Source: Akkermansia biwaensis
GTDB lineage: Bacteria; Verrucomicrobiota; Verrucomicrobiia; Verrucomicrobiales; Akkermansiaceae
Assembly (NCBI RefSeq): GCF_026072915.1
Contig: NZ_AP025943.1
Span: forward strand, 310,001-374,000
DNA: 64,000 nucleotides
Direction: 5' to 3'
Below the pieces are notes generated by a model. That model was given only the letters and a program-made list of their open reading frames with translations. It had not been told where the DNA came from and did no database searches. A program made the translations under genes and the position numbers. Numbering within the stretch: position 1 is the first letter of the stretch; each line of letters begins with the position of its first letter. Of the stretch, positions 1 through 8,561 are shown in pieces.

Positions 1-1901
1 ACGGACGGCCAAATCATCTCATGCTGGGCGCCCGCCGTGGAAATCTCCACGCAGCGCACGTAATCCGGTTCCGCCTCCCCGGTCAGAATGCCCTTGATTT
101 CCTTGAACTGGCGGCGCACTTCCTTCACCATCTTTTCAGCGGCACGGCCCACGGCGTTCATGGTCAGGCCGCAGAACAGGAAGGACATCATGGCGCCCAC
201 GAACAGGCCCATGAGCACCTTCGGATTCATCAGGGTCACCTGGAAATAGCCCATGAACTCGGACAGGGTGCAGGTGGTGATCTTGGACACCTCCACGCTC
301 ACGGCATCATTGATCTTGTACATGGTATTTCCGGTGGCCTCGCTCCAGTGCAGGATGGAAATCTTCAGCTCTTCAATATAAGAAGCCAGCAGGGCCAGGG
401 CGGTCAAGGCGGCGGAGCCGATGGCAAAGCCCTTGCCCGTGGCGGCCGTCGTGTTGCCCAGGGCGTCCAGGGCGTCCGTGCGGCGGCGTACTTCCGGGTC
501 CAGCTTGCTCATTTCCGCATTGCCCCCGGCGTTGTCGGAAATGGGACCGTAGGCATCCGTCGCCAGCGTCAGGCCCAGCGTGGAAAGCATCCCCACGGCG
601 GCGATGCCGATGCCGTACAGGCCCTTGCTCATCTCGGCCCCGGTAAAATGCCAGTCCCCGGAGGCCATGCCGTAGGCCAGGACGGTGCCCACCACGATCG
701 TAATCACGGGAATGCAGGTGGAAATCATGCCGATGCCGATGCCGGAAATAATGACGGTGGCGGGACCGGTCTTCGCGCTGTGGGCGATCTTGCGGCAGGG
801 GTAGGAATCATGAGAGGTGTAATGCTCCGTGCTCTTTCCGATGATGATGCCCACCGCCAGGCCGGTCACGATCGCGCCCCAGATGCCGGCCCAGTTGTCC
901 AGCCCGATGAGCTGGAGCAGGAAGGCGGAGGCAATGGCGATCAGGAAGGAGCTGAGGTTGATGCCGCGGTTCAGGGCGGCCATCAGTTCCGTCTGGGAGG
1001 CGCCGCGCTTCACGCGCACCGCATACACGCCCAGGAGTGAAAGGATGGTGCCGAGGGCGGCAATCAGCATGGGGGTGAGAACGGCCTTGATCGCCATGTC
1101 CGGCACGGCTATGTAGGCCGCCGCGCCCAGGGCGGCGGAAGCCAGGATGGAACCGCAGTAGGACTCGTAAAGGTCCGCGCCCATGCCGGCCACGTCGCCC
1201 ACATTGTCGCCCACGTTATCCGCGATGGTGGCTGGGTTGCGGGGGTCGTCTTCAGGAATGCCCGCTTCCACCTTGCCCACCAGGTCCGCGCCTACGTCCG
1301 CGGCCTTCGTGAAAATACCGCCGCCCACGCGGGCGAACAGGGCCTGGAGGGAGGCGCCCATGCCGAAGGTCAGCATCGTCGTGGTAATCACCACCAGGCG
1401 GGTGGAAAGCTCCATGTCCTCATAAAACCAGTCCAGAATCCAGTACCAGGCGCCGATGTCCAGCATGGCGAGGCCCACCACGGTCAGGCCGAGAACGGCG
1501 CCGGAACGGAAGGCAATCTGGAGGCCGGCGTCCAGGGAATGGCGGCAGGCGTTCGCCACGCGGCCGGAAGCGTACGTGGCCGTCTTCATGCCGATATACC
1601 CGGCAAGGCCGGAGAAAAAGCCGCCGGAAATAAACGCGAAAGGCACCCAGGGATTCTGAATGTGCAGGCAGTAGGCCAGAAAGGCGAAAACGACCGTGAT
1701 CAGCACGAAAAAAATGGCAACAATCTTGTATTGCTGCCGTAGGTAGGCCATCGCACCGCTGCGAACATGCTTGGCGATCATTCTCATGACCTCGTTCCCC
1801 TCATCCTGGGCCTTCATGCGGTAAAAAAACACGCCCGCGAAAACGAGGGCCAGCACGGAAGCCGATGGGATGAGCCAAAATAAATCCTGGATGGTTATCA
1901 T
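1..1901 (-). CDS. hppA: Membrane-bound K+-dependent ion-translocating pyrophosphatase, 3' end outside window
   Basis: Integral-membrane pyrophosphatase that couples PPi hydrolysis to H+ and/or Na+ export. The frame is open from the ATG at 1901 to the window edge (about 633 codons), so the C-terminus is missing. Translation shows hydrophobic helices from residue 5 on, the family PPi-site block DVGADLVGKVEAG and the repeated aspartate motif DNVGDNVGD. Near residue 480 lies GNTTAATGKGFAIG; alanine at the fifth position of this motif is the known signature of K+-stimulated enzymes, where K+-independent ones carry lysine. K+-dependent members pump Na+, H+ or both, and I cannot decide which from this fragment. 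Translated from the minus strand. It is a single transcription unit with a likely promoter just upstream. Family assignment is very secure. Confidence 0.96.
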   Translation of the reverse strand, partial: MITIQDLFWLIPSASVLALVFAGVFFYRMKAQDEGNEVMRMIAKHVRSGAMAYLRQQYKIVAIFFVLITVVFAFLAYCLHIQNPWVPFAFISGGFFSGLAGYIGMKTATYASGRVANACRHSLDAGLQIAFRSGAVLGLTVVGLAMLDIGAWYWILDWFYEDMELSTRLVVITTTMLTFGMGASLQALFARVGGGIFTKAADVGADLVGKVEAGIPEDDPRNPATIADNVGDNVGDVAGMGADLYESYCGSILASAALGAAAYIAVPDMAIKAVLTPMLIAALGTILSLLGVYAVRVKRGASQTELMAALNRGINLSSFLIAIASAFLLQLIGLDNWAGIWGAIVTGLAVGIIIGKSTEHYTSHDSYPCRKIAHSAKTGPATVIISGIGIGMISTCIPVITIVVGTVLAYGMASGDWHFTGAEMSKGLYGIGIAAVGMLSTLGLTLATDAYGPISDNAGGNAEMSKLDPEVRRRTDALDALGNTTAATGKGFAIGSAALTALALLASYIEELKISILHWSEATGNTMYKINDAVSVEVSKITTCTLSEFMGYFQVTLMNPKVLMGLFVGAMMSFLFCGLTMNAVGRAAEKMVKEVRRQFKEIKGILTGEAEPDYVRCVEISTAGAQHEMIWPS

Positions 1902-1906
1902 TGTCA

Positions 1907-1960
1907 GTACACTTTAAATTAAAGTGGTAGGAAAATAGCACTCCCCCGGCTTTACTCCAA
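1907..1960 (-). promoter_or_regulatory. Candidate hppA promoter with overlapping palindrome
   Basis: Read on the minus strand, TTGGAG (1955-1960) and TATTTT (1932-1937) are separated by 17 nt and could be -35 and -10 boxes. Immediately downstream, CACTTTAA (1910-1917) and TTAAAGTG (1919-1926) form a perfect 8-bp dyad with a 1-nt centre that ends 8 nt before the hppA ATG. It would cover the expected transcription start, so it could be an operator or a short leader hairpin. The box matches are modest. Confidence 0.35.
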
Positions 1961-2315
1961 GAAAAAACCGCTGTCCGGGACGGAAAATTCACCTTCCTGC
2001 GGAAAGACCAGGACGGATGCGAAACCGGAAGGGAACAAGGAAGAAGCAAGTTCTGCGAGGATTAATCCAAAGCATGGCCTGCCTCCGTAAAAACTGTTTT
2101 TCCAAGCTTCCGCCGCTTCTGCTCCCAGGACGCGCAACCGGGCATGTCACCACCCTCCGATGTCGTCCGCGATGCGGCAAAATCCCTCCCTGCCGGGCGC
2201 AGGGAGGGTATTCCTGCCAGCCGCTTTCCGGGAACATTCCGCTCCACTGAGGCATTCTGTTCATCCCTCCCCCGGCAGGCAAAGCCCAAAACCGCGGGAG
2301 GAGAAGCCCCGTCCG
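1961..2315. other. Intergenic stretch without a convincing gene
   Basis: Between hppA and the aldo/keto reductase gene. Short open frames on both strands look like random G+C-rich sequence with no recognisable domain. The only clear element is the strong hairpin at 2184-2208, listed separately. Confidence 0.6.
2178..2208 (-). terminator. Rho-independent terminator for the aldo/keto reductase gene
   Basis: CCCTCCCTG (2184-2192) and CAGGGAGGG (2200-2208) make a perfect 9-bp stem with a 7-nt loop. On the minus strand the stem is followed by ATTTT, and it lies about 110 nt past the stop codon of the minus-strand reductase gene. Confidence 0.65.
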
Positions 2316-3302
2316 TCAATCAGCCGTGCTGTCAATGACGGCCAGTTCCTCCGGAGAAAACCGCGTATTCTTCAACGCACCCAGGCAATCCCTGATCTGG
2401 GCGGGGCGGCTGGCCCCGATAAGGGCGGTGGTCACGGCCGGCTCCCTCAATACCCAGGCCAGGGCCATCTGCGCCAGGCTCTGGCCGCGATCCTGCGCCA
2501 GGGCTGCCAGGCGGCGGACTCTGTCCCCATGATGCAGCACGCGTTCTTCCGTCAGGAAGACGGAAGCCCCCGCCGCGCGGGAATCTGCGGGAATTCCCTC
2601 CAGATAACGGTTCGTCAGCATCCCCTGAGCCAAGGGTGAAAACGCCACGCAGCCGAGCCCTTCCTCCCGGATGGCGGCGAAAACTCCCGCCTCCGGCTCC
2701 CGGTTGAACATATTGTACCGGAGCTGGTGCACCAGGCATGGCACGCGGGCTTCCCGGAGCATGGCGCAGATCTGCCTGGTCTGTTCCGCCGGAAATTTGG
2801 AAATGCCGGCATACAGGGCCTTTCCGGACTGGACCGCCGTCACGAGAGCCCCCGCCGTCTCTTCCAGCGGAGTTTCCGGATCATGCCGGTGCGCGTAAAA
2901 AATATCCACATAATCCAGCTTCATCCGGGAAAGGGACTGATTCAGGCTGGCAAGCATGTGCTTGCGGGAGCCCCAGTCCCCGTACGGTCCCTCCCACATC
3001 AAATGCCCCGCCTTGGTCGCAATCACCAATTCGTCGCGGTAACGGGACAAATCCTGCATGAAAATACGCCCGAAACACTCTTCCGCGGAACCGGGGGGCG
3101 GCCCGTAATTATTTGCCAGGTCAAAATAGGTAATGCCGGAATCAAAAGCGCCGTGAACAAGACGGCGCGCGTTCTCGTAATCGGACTCCGCGCCGAAATT
3201 GTGCCACAGCCCCAGCGACACGGGGGGCAGCAGCAATCCCGACCGCCCGCAGCGGCGGTAATCGGTACCGGCATAACGTTCCGGATCAGGCAAATAACTC
3301 AT
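2316..3302 (-). CDS. Aldo/keto reductase, YghZ/GPR-like
   Basis: NAD(P)H-dependent cytosolic oxidoreductase of the aldo/keto reductase superfamily, 328 aa, normal for the YghZ (L-glyceraldehyde 3-phosphate reductase) and Kv-beta-like branch. The catalytic tetrad is visible: Asp61 and Tyr66 in FDLANNYG, Lys97 in ATKAGHLM, and His138 in DIFYAHRHD. The C-terminal half carries the usual substrate-loop and cofactor-binding segments (SPLAQGML near residue 220, ALIGASRP near 295). The true substrate cannot be read from sequence; methylglyoxal and glyceraldehyde-3-phosphate are typical for this branch. It stands between hppA and the ligase-fold gene on the same strand, 24 nt downstream of that gene's stop, so the two may be cotranscribed. 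A strong terminator follows. Confidence 0.9.
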   Translation of the reverse strand: MSYLPDPERYAGTDYRRCGRSGLLLPPVSLGLWHNFGAESDYENARRLVHGAFDSGITYFDLANNYGPPPGSAEECFGRIFMQDLSRYRDELVIATKAGHLMWEGPYGDWGSRKHMLASLNQSLSRMKLDYVDIFYAHRHDPETPLEETAGALVTAVQSGKALYAGISKFPAEQTRQICAMLREARVPCLVHQLRYNMFNREPEAGVFAAIREEGLGCVAFSPLAQGMLTNRYLEGIPADSRAAGASVFLTEERVLHHGDRVRRLAALAQDRGQSLAQMALAWVLREPAVTTALIGASRPAQIRDCLGALKNTRFSPEELAVIDSTAD

Positions 3303-3326
3303 GGTCTTTCAATTCAATGGGATTAA

Positions 3327-4064
3327 TCAGGAATGCGCGGAACGGCCGTGACGAACGCCGTTTCTCCACTCTTCAGTGGAATACTTGGATGAAAGCAGTT
3401 CCGCCACACGGGCGGCCATGCCGGGGAAAAGGGAGGAATCCGTACGCAGCATATGCGTATCCGCCAGACGGGAGGCAAGCATCACGTCCCAGCCGTCAGG
3501 CAGGCGGCAATTCTGGATGCTGCCCTGGTGGAGGACGCCGTCGCGCACGCGCCTCTGGCCCCCGCCCGCCAGTTTTTCCCCGGAAGGCAATACCAGGTCA
3601 CTGGTCACGGGGCTGGAAAAACAGGCGCGGCCTCCATCGGGCGCGTCCCCGGCCAGCATCACGCACTCCACGCCGCAATCCTTCAGCACGCGGGCCAGCG
3701 CCCCGTGAATCCACCGGTACAAGGTGGCGCTTGAAGGGCGCCCCTGCCCGTCTCTGCGGTGCATGGCCAGGGTAAAGGGAATATCCTGCCGGTGATCCAC
3801 AATGCCGCCGCCCGTCCAGCGGCGGACAAAATGCAACTCCTCTCCGGGGAAAATCCTCCGGGCCGTGCCCTCCTCGTCAAAATAGCCGAACGTCACGGCC
3901 GGCTCCCCCCACCGGTATATCCGCAGAACGGGGAATTCCCCCCACTCCAGCAGGGCCTCATCCACAGCCATGGCTTCCGCTGCGCTTCTAGCCACGGGAT
4001 CGCGCCAAAGAATCAGCTCCGGCAGCGGAGGCAAATTGCCCACAACATCTGCAAATCCCGGCAT
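3327..4064 (-). CDS. Lipoate/biotin protein ligase A family (BPL/LPL fold)
   Basis: 245-aa cytosolic protein of the lipoyl/biotinyl transferase fold, which attaches lipoate or octanoate to carrier-protein lysines. The fold signature is clear: RRWTGGGIVDH at residues 81-91 (the RRxSGGGxVxHD motif of LplA) and the active-site lysine in GEKLAGGGQRR (Lys164), followed by HQGSI. The motif has Thr for the usual Ser. No accessory C-terminal LplA domain is seen, so it could be a lipoate ligase, an octanoyl or lipoyl transferase (LipM/LipL type) or a divergent homologue; no lipoate-pathway gene is adjacent. The downstream aldo/keto reductase gene starts 24 nt after the stop. Confidence 0.8.
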   Translation of the reverse strand: MPGFADVVGNLPPLPELILWRDPVARSAAEAMAVDEALLEWGEFPVLRIYRWGEPAVTFGYFDEEGTARRIFPGEELHFVRRWTGGGIVDHRQDIPFTLAMHRRDGQGRPSSATLYRWIHGALARVLKDCGVECVMLAGDAPDGGRACFSSPVTSDLVLPSGEKLAGGGQRRVRDGVLHQGSIQNCRLPDGWDVMLASRLADTHMLRTDSSLFPGMAARVAELLSSKYSTEEWRNGVRHGRSAHS

Positions 4065-4162
4065 AGATCGGAAACAGGGTTAACAACAAGGTAGGGAATG
4101 CCGCTCCGGAAAAGGCGGGGCACCGTGAAAACAGGCGGCCGCCGACTGTTCCGGACTTGGGC

Positions 4163-5233
4163 CTAATGGCTCAGCGGAAGGGAAACGCGCTGCGTAAAGG
4201 ATCGGGTATAACGTTCGAAAAACTCCTCCGGGGAGGGAGCGGGACGCCCCTTGCGTATCTGGTCCACCAGGGCCATGCCTTCATCCGTCACCACCGTCAT
4301 GGAAATGGTCACTCCGGTGACGCGGCCCGACTTCAAATCGTCAATATTCATCCCGCTGCCGATCACGTCCAGCCGGTTGCCGTACACGTCCATCTGGGAG
4401 CAGGACCCCAGGCGGTTGGCGCCTGTCGTCATGACGGGAATCAGGACGGACGCCCTCTGCGTCGCATCCTTGTCGGACTTGTTGCTGCCGGAACTGCCGA
4501 TCTTCTTCTGGTAATCTACCTCAAAAATGAGGGTCATTTCCACCACATTCTCCACCAGGAAATTGGCGGGAATGGTTTCATCCTGCTGGAAGCGGGAATA
4601 GGCGGCCCAGAGGTCCTCCTTGCCCAGAAGCTCCCGCACGGTATCCTCCGCACTCACCAGATTGCGGTACAGGGCATATACGGGAAACCCGTCCGACTCG
4701 GACGTGGCGTCCCGGTCCAGAATCTGGTCACGGTAAAGCAGCTTGTAGCCCACGCAATTCACGTCGCCGATGATGCGGTCGTTCCTCATGTCCATGCTGG
4801 ACTTGGCCGGATTGCGGTCCGTGGGCGTGGTAAAGAAAATCAACTGGGAGGCATTCGTAATCTTGGCTCCTTCCGGTCCCATGGTCATCATATTGACGCG
4901 GGACTCTGCGGCGGAAGGCCTGCGGCCCCTGCCCTGGGAGGAAGAGGCGGTCCGGGCGCCACGGCCGGCAAGATCGCTGTCCCTCTGCACGAGCATCCAT
5001 TCAAAGGGGTTTCCGGGGCGGAACTGCATGCTCTCAAAATCCTTGGTCATGGTATCCATCGCCGTACGGGCGAGCGTCGTCGTCCGCACGTCCTGAAGCA
5101 CCCATCTCCAGATATCCACACCGCGGGACGTCAGCGCCACGATCACAAGCACAAGAATCGTCGTGATCGTCATGGCCGCCAGCAGCTCAATCAGAGTAAA
5201 CGCACCGGATTTGATTTTGGCAAATGTCTTCAT
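4163..5233 (-). CDS. Pseudopilin-like prepilin protein, Verru_Chthon cassette protein C-like
   Basis: 356 aa with a type IV pilin/pseudopilin N-terminus: short positively charged leader, then GAFTLIELLAAMTITTI at about residues 10-26, where prepilin peptidase would cut before the Phe and methylate it, and Glu5 of the mature helix is present. The rest is a long, mostly soluble domain that resembles minor pseudopilin J-type proteins in layout. Third gene of a three-gene pseudopilin set (27 nt after the preceding one). From memory it fits the Verru_Chthon cassette family C found in Verrucomicrobiota; a large cassette A protein is not next to it. Likely role: assembly of a type II secretion-like or pilus-like fibre in the envelope. 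Confidence 0.75.
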   Translation of the reverse strand: MKTFAKIKSGAFTLIELLAAMTITTILVLVIVALTSRGVDIWRWVLQDVRTTTLARTAMDTMTKDFESMQFRPGNPFEWMLVQRDSDLAGRGARTASSSQGRGRRPSAAESRVNMMTMGPEGAKITNASQLIFFTTPTDRNPAKSSMDMRNDRIIGDVNCVGYKLLYRDQILDRDATSESDGFPVYALYRNLVSAEDTVRELLGKEDLWAAYSRFQQDETIPANFLVENVVEMTLIFEVDYQKKIGSSGSNKSDKDATQRASVLIPVMTTGANRLGSCSQMDVYGNRLDVIGSGMNIDDLKSGRVTGVTISMTVVTDEGMALVDQIRKGRPAPSPEEFFERYTRSFTQRVSLPLSH

Positions 5234-5260
5234 GATTCTTTCAGTATCTTGATGATGCGG

Positions 5261-6064
5261 TTAACGGCGGAAAGCAAGATTGCGCGTGAACACCGGCGTC
5301 TTCAAATTCTCCCACGTTGTATTCTGCAAACGTTCCGGGTCCGTATTCAGCAATTGGAAAAATTCCGCCTGGTACAGCACTTCCGCACCCCAGGGCAGAT
5401 TCAGGCCGCCGCCCCCCTTCTCCGCCGTGTACACGTACTGGGACGGGTCCGTAATGATCCGGCCGCGGTTGTAGGGGTTGGAAATCACGGCGTACTTGGG
5501 AGCCAGCTTGTAGCCGTAGGCGTTGGAATCCATGCGCTCCACCACCAGCTGGGTCATGCGCACCGCGAACACGGGCCCTACCAGGGCCTTGAAATCATTC
5601 CAGCGGTCCTTGTTGTTCGCCAGGCATACGCCCGTAACCACGGCGGAATTCTTGCCGGGAATGCTGCCGCCGTCCTCCAGCCAGGGCTGGGGCGTGCCGT
5701 CCTTGCGCACGGGCTTGGACAAATCCGCCCGGTAATTGTACACCAGAATGGTGGTGGCGGGCTTTGCCGTAAACTGCATCCAGTAAAAAGCCTTGTCAAA
5801 GGCGGAAACATACCTGCCGGGGGAAGACTTCTTTGCATTGCCCGCCGCCCGTTCCGAATTGCGGAGCTCTCCAAGCTCCGCCGTCAGGGCATGGACAATG
5901 CGGTCCGCCTCACGAATGGTCAGGGCGGCCTGGACCGTTCTCCTGGCCGGGATGAACATGGCCATAAACACCACGATCAGCACCCCGACCACGCCGATGG
6001 CAAGCACCACCTCTGTCAGGGTAAACCCTTTGGAACGAACCTGTTTCATACGATTGGTCAACAT
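5261..6064 (-). CDS. Pseudopilin-like protein, Verru_Chthon cassette protein B-like
   Basis: 267 aa. N-terminus MLTNRMKQVRSKGFTLTEVVLAIG shows the class III prepilin signature: basic leader, Gly before Phe, and Glu at mature position 5, followed by a hydrophobic helix (to about residue 36) and a soluble domain. Second gene of the pseudopilin set, 20 nt after the first and 27 nt before the third, so probably one operon. The mature globular part has no motif I recognise. Resembles cassette B of Verrucomicrobiota by size and position (family assignment from memory). It would need a prepilin peptidase; one is encoded at 34739-35854. Confidence 0.72.
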   Translation of the reverse strand: MLTNRMKQVRSKGFTLTEVVLAIGVVGVLIVVFMAMFIPARRTVQAALTIREADRIVHALTAELGELRNSERAAGNAKKSSPGRYVSAFDKAFYWMQFTAKPATTILVYNYRADLSKPVRKDGTPQPWLEDGGSIPGKNSAVVTGVCLANNKDRWNDFKALVGPVFAVRMTQLVVERMDSNAYGYKLAPKYAVISNPYNRGRIITDPSQYVYTAEKGGGGLNLPWGAEVLYQAEFFQLLNTDPERLQNTTWENLKTPVFTRNLAFRR

Positions 6065-6084
6065 GGTAATAAAATCCTGTAAAA

Positions 6085-6855
6085 TTATTGGGGAATCACC
6101 TGCTCATCCGTCCTCAGGCGGCTTATATTGCCCTTGGGATAAATCACGATGCCGCCGGCCAGCCCCGGCTTGCCGTCCGTCATGGGGGAGGGGCGTTCTT
6201 CCTTGCCGTCCCCGGCAGAACCGGAAACCACTACCAGGCGGGTGGGAGCATTCGGCTGGGACATGCGGCCCTCCTCGTCAAACTCGATGAAATAAATATC
6301 GGTCAGGCCGTTGCCGGGCAGATTGACGGTATCCTGTCCGTCCCGGCTGGAAAAGCTCTTGTACGTGCTTTTGGCCCTGGACTTGCCCGAACCTTCCAGC
6401 AGGGTGCTGTAGGTGGGGCTGATATAAAATCCGGCGGGAAGCGTCTGCAGGCGGTTGACAAGGTGCCACTTGCCGGTGCGCGTATTCTTGGACATCACGC
6501 CCAGGGTGCGCATGTTCCGGCTCGCGTCGTCGGGGGTGCTGACAATAATCAGGCGGCTCCAGGTTCCCTTGCCCATGGCATCCAGCCGGGCCTCCTGCAC
6601 CATGCCGTCCACCATTTCAACAGCGGACTGGAGCCCCTGCGCCCGGCCGCCGCCTCTCAGCATGCTGGCGGCAAGAGCCATCATGGCAACCATGATGGTA
6701 ATGACGACGATCAATTCCACCAGGGTAAACCCTTTTCCCCCTGCGGAAAAACGAAAATGTGCAGCTCTGGAATGTGCGGAAAAATTTCTCATACAGGTCA
6801 TGCAGGATTGAACAACGATTTTTGGCATGCTACCCATTTCACACGGCCACGGCAA
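6085..6855 (-). CDS. Pseudopilin-like protein (GspH-type layout), Verru_Chthon cassette protein D-like
   Basis: Pseudopilin with the motif GKGFTLVELIVVITIMVAMM at about residues 41-60 of the longest frame. That leader would be unusually long; ATG codons at 6828 and 6792 give shorter leaders (31 and 19 residues before the cleavage Gly) and the one at 6792 is the more natural start. No clear ribosome-binding site helps. The C-terminal domain includes a stretch (residues about 85-130) like GspH/FimT minor pseudopilins. First gene of the three-gene set. Likely exported to the inner membrane and assembled in a secretion pseudopilus or surface fibre; function otherwise unknown. Confidence 0.7.
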   Translation of the reverse strand: MPWPCEMGSMPKIVVQSCMTCMRNFSAHSRAAHFRFSAGGKGFTLVELIVVITIMVAMMALAASMLRGGGRAQGLQSAVEMVDGMVQEARLDAMGKGTWSRLIIVSTPDDASRNMRTLGVMSKNTRTGKWHLVNRLQTLPAGFYISPTYSTLLEGSGKSRAKSTYKSFSSRDGQDTVNLPGNGLTDIYFIEFDEEGRMSQPNAPTRLVVVSGSAGDGKEERPSPMTDGKPGLAGGIVIYPKGNISRLRTDEQVIPQ

Positions 6856-7564
6856 TCATTTTTTGAGAAACGGGGAGGCCGAAAATGTCCGCACTCCAAT
6901 AAAATTCCACAGGGTATTCATCACCCGGTAACTCCTGCCGGCATCATCCGTCCGGAAAAACAACATTTCCGGCTGGGTCAATCCCCACAATCCAAGGGGG
7001 ATAGGAAGGAAAGTTCTCCGATATCCCCTAATGCGGCCTCTCCGGAAGTTCCCCTATCCTTTCATGCCACTGTCTTCCCGTAAAAAACCGGGATAAAGGA
7101 AATCAGGCCGGAAAAAATTACAAACTTACTCAGCGGTGCCGAGGGAACCCTCCCTGAAACTTCCTTTTTCCTTTCCTGCAATCGGATGGAAGCAACGTCT
7201 TCCCTTACGGCAACAACAGTTTAAAAAAGTTAATTTACCCAACTCTCTTCCGGACAAGAAGGCAGCCTTTCATCCATCGGAAAACGCAGAACAGGGAAAA
7301 TAAACTCAGCAGGATGTGGACCAAGGGCCTCATGCCTCCTTTGCTCCATGAAAAATCGGCTTGCGGGAAAAAGTAAAAATCCGCCCGCCATTTTCTTTTT
7401 CGTCCTACTCATGAAAACCGCTCCTCCCCGACTTCTCAGGCCACCCTTTTCCCTTTATTTCCCGTTTTTTTACTGCGCCTGTCCCATGGCCCGAACCTCC
7501 CTGCCTGATTCAGGCACAAAAAGGGCCTTGCACCCGTACGGCACTCTCACTATTCCGTTCCGTC
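6856..7564. other. Long intergenic region between pseudopilin operon and recombinase
   Basis: About 700 nt with no convincing gene. Short frames on either strand (for example minus 7230-7412 and plus 7348-7635, the latter running into the recombinase gene in another frame) have no recognisable domain and atypical composition. The region becomes T-rich and less G+C-rich from about 7200 on, marking the left edge of the accessory island. It must hold the promoter for the recombinase gene; a weak candidate is TTGCAC (7528-7533), 17 nt, TATTCC (7551-7556), which would give an almost leaderless mRNA. Confidence 0.5.
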
Positions 7565-8524
7565 ATGCCAAACACATCACACTCGCCGCTATTGGAAAAA
7601 ACCATCGAACGATTCCTGTTCCATTCCCAATATGAAAAAAACCTCAGCGAAAAGACCCTGAAAGCCTACGCAACCGACTTGCGGCAATTCGCCGGCTTCA
7701 TGATTGATCAAAGATCGGTTTACTCCCTGCCTTCCATCTCCGCGGAAGACTTGAAGCAATACGTCAAATCGCTGTCATGCTTCCAGCCCAAAACCATGAA
7801 AAGAAAAATGGCCACGCTCAAAGCCATGCTGAACTTCATTGAAATGGAAGACGACGACTTCATCAACCCCATGCGGAAGCTCAAAATCAACATCAAGGTC
7901 CCCTTCCTGCTCCCTCCCGTGATGGACTCCATGGAAGTAACGTCCATCCTGACGACACTTTACCGGGAAAAAAACGCCTGTTCCGGCAAAACGGGACATC
8001 ACTATCAGGAAATCATCCGCAACATTGCGGTAGTAGAACTCTTATTCGGCACCGGCATCCGGGTATCGGAACTATGTGCCCTGCGCCTTTCCTCCGTAAA
8101 CCTCGCTAACGGCTTCATCAAAGTCTATGGAAAAGGCGGCAAGGAGCGTGTCATTCAAATATGCCAGGAGGCTATTCTTGAAGCCCTCCGGGAATACCAG
8201 CGCCTGTGTCTGTCCTCATCGCGGCCAAACACATGCTTCTTCATCAACCGAAGGGGCCATAACCTCTCCTCCCAGTCGGTAAGAATCATGGTCAAAAAAC
8301 TGGCCTTGAAATCCGGCATCCTCAAACCCGTAACGCCCCACACATTCCGCCATACCTTCGCCACCCTCCTCTTGGAAGAAGGTGTAGACATCAAATACAT
8401 CCAAACCATTCTCGGCCACAGCTCACTCGCCACCACCCAAATCTACACCCACGTCAGCACCGCCAAACAAAAAGTCATTCTTCAAAATTTTCATCCAAGG
8501 AGAAGGTTAAGAATCTTCTCCTAA
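7565..8524 (+). CDS. Tyrosine site-specific recombinase (XerC/D-like, probable DNA invertase)
   Basis: 319-aa tyrosine recombinase. An N-terminal SAM-like core-binding domain (about 7-105) is followed by the catalytic domain. All catalytic residues are visible: Arg166 in GTGIRVSEL, a Lys in GKGGKER (190-193), His259 and Arg262 in HTFRHTF, His285 in ILGHSS and nucleophile Tyr294 in IYTHV. Base composition is lower in G+C than the core genome. The stop codon ends 4 nt before a 17-bp inverted repeat whose partner lies 3.7 kb away, so the simplest reading is that this enzyme inverts the adjacent two-gene segment, as tyrosine invertases do for surface loci in Bacteroides. It could instead be an island integrase or a housekeeping Xer protein; its length and motifs do not separate these. 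Confidence 0.93.
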   Translation: MPNTSHSPLLEKTIERFLFHSQYEKNLSEKTLKAYATDLRQFAGFMIDQRSVYSLPSISAEDLKQYVKSLSCFQPKTMKRKMATLKAMLNFIEMEDDDFINPMRKLKINIKVPFLLPPVMDSMEVTSILTTLYREKNACSGKTGHHYQEIIRNIAVVELLFGTGIRVSELCALRLSSVNLANGFIKVYGKGGKERVIQICQEAILEALREYQRLCLSSSRPNTCFFINRRGHNLSSQSVRIMVKKLALKSGILKPVTPHTFRHTFATLLLEEGVDIKYIQTILGHSSLATTQIYTHVSTAKQKVILQNFHPRRRLRIFS

Positions 8525-8528
8525 AGAG

Positions 8529-8545
8529 TGATAACTATTTATTAT
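8529..8545 (+). repeat. Left 17-bp inverted repeat (candidate recombination site)
   Basis: TGATAACTATTTATTAT, an exact reverse complement of 12236-12252. It lies 4 nt after the recombinase stop codon and 16 nt before the SHMT-like ATG. Inside it, ATAA-CTAT-TTAT (8531-8542) is a small dyad with a 4-nt centre, reminiscent of the ATAA...TTAT arms around the centre of Xer dif sites. Similarity does not extend clearly beyond 17 bp on either side. Confidence 0.85.
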
Positions 8546-8561
8546 CCAGAGAAATTAACAA

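Noticed and set aside
4157-6082. Long plus-strand open frame of 641 codons opposite the pseudopilin genes
   Set aside because: Shadow of the pseudopilin genes; low-complexity His/Gly-rich translation and no start signal.
7348-7635. Small frame upstream of and overlapping the recombinase gene
   Set aside because: It reads through the recombinase start in another frame and has no domain or ribosome-binding site.
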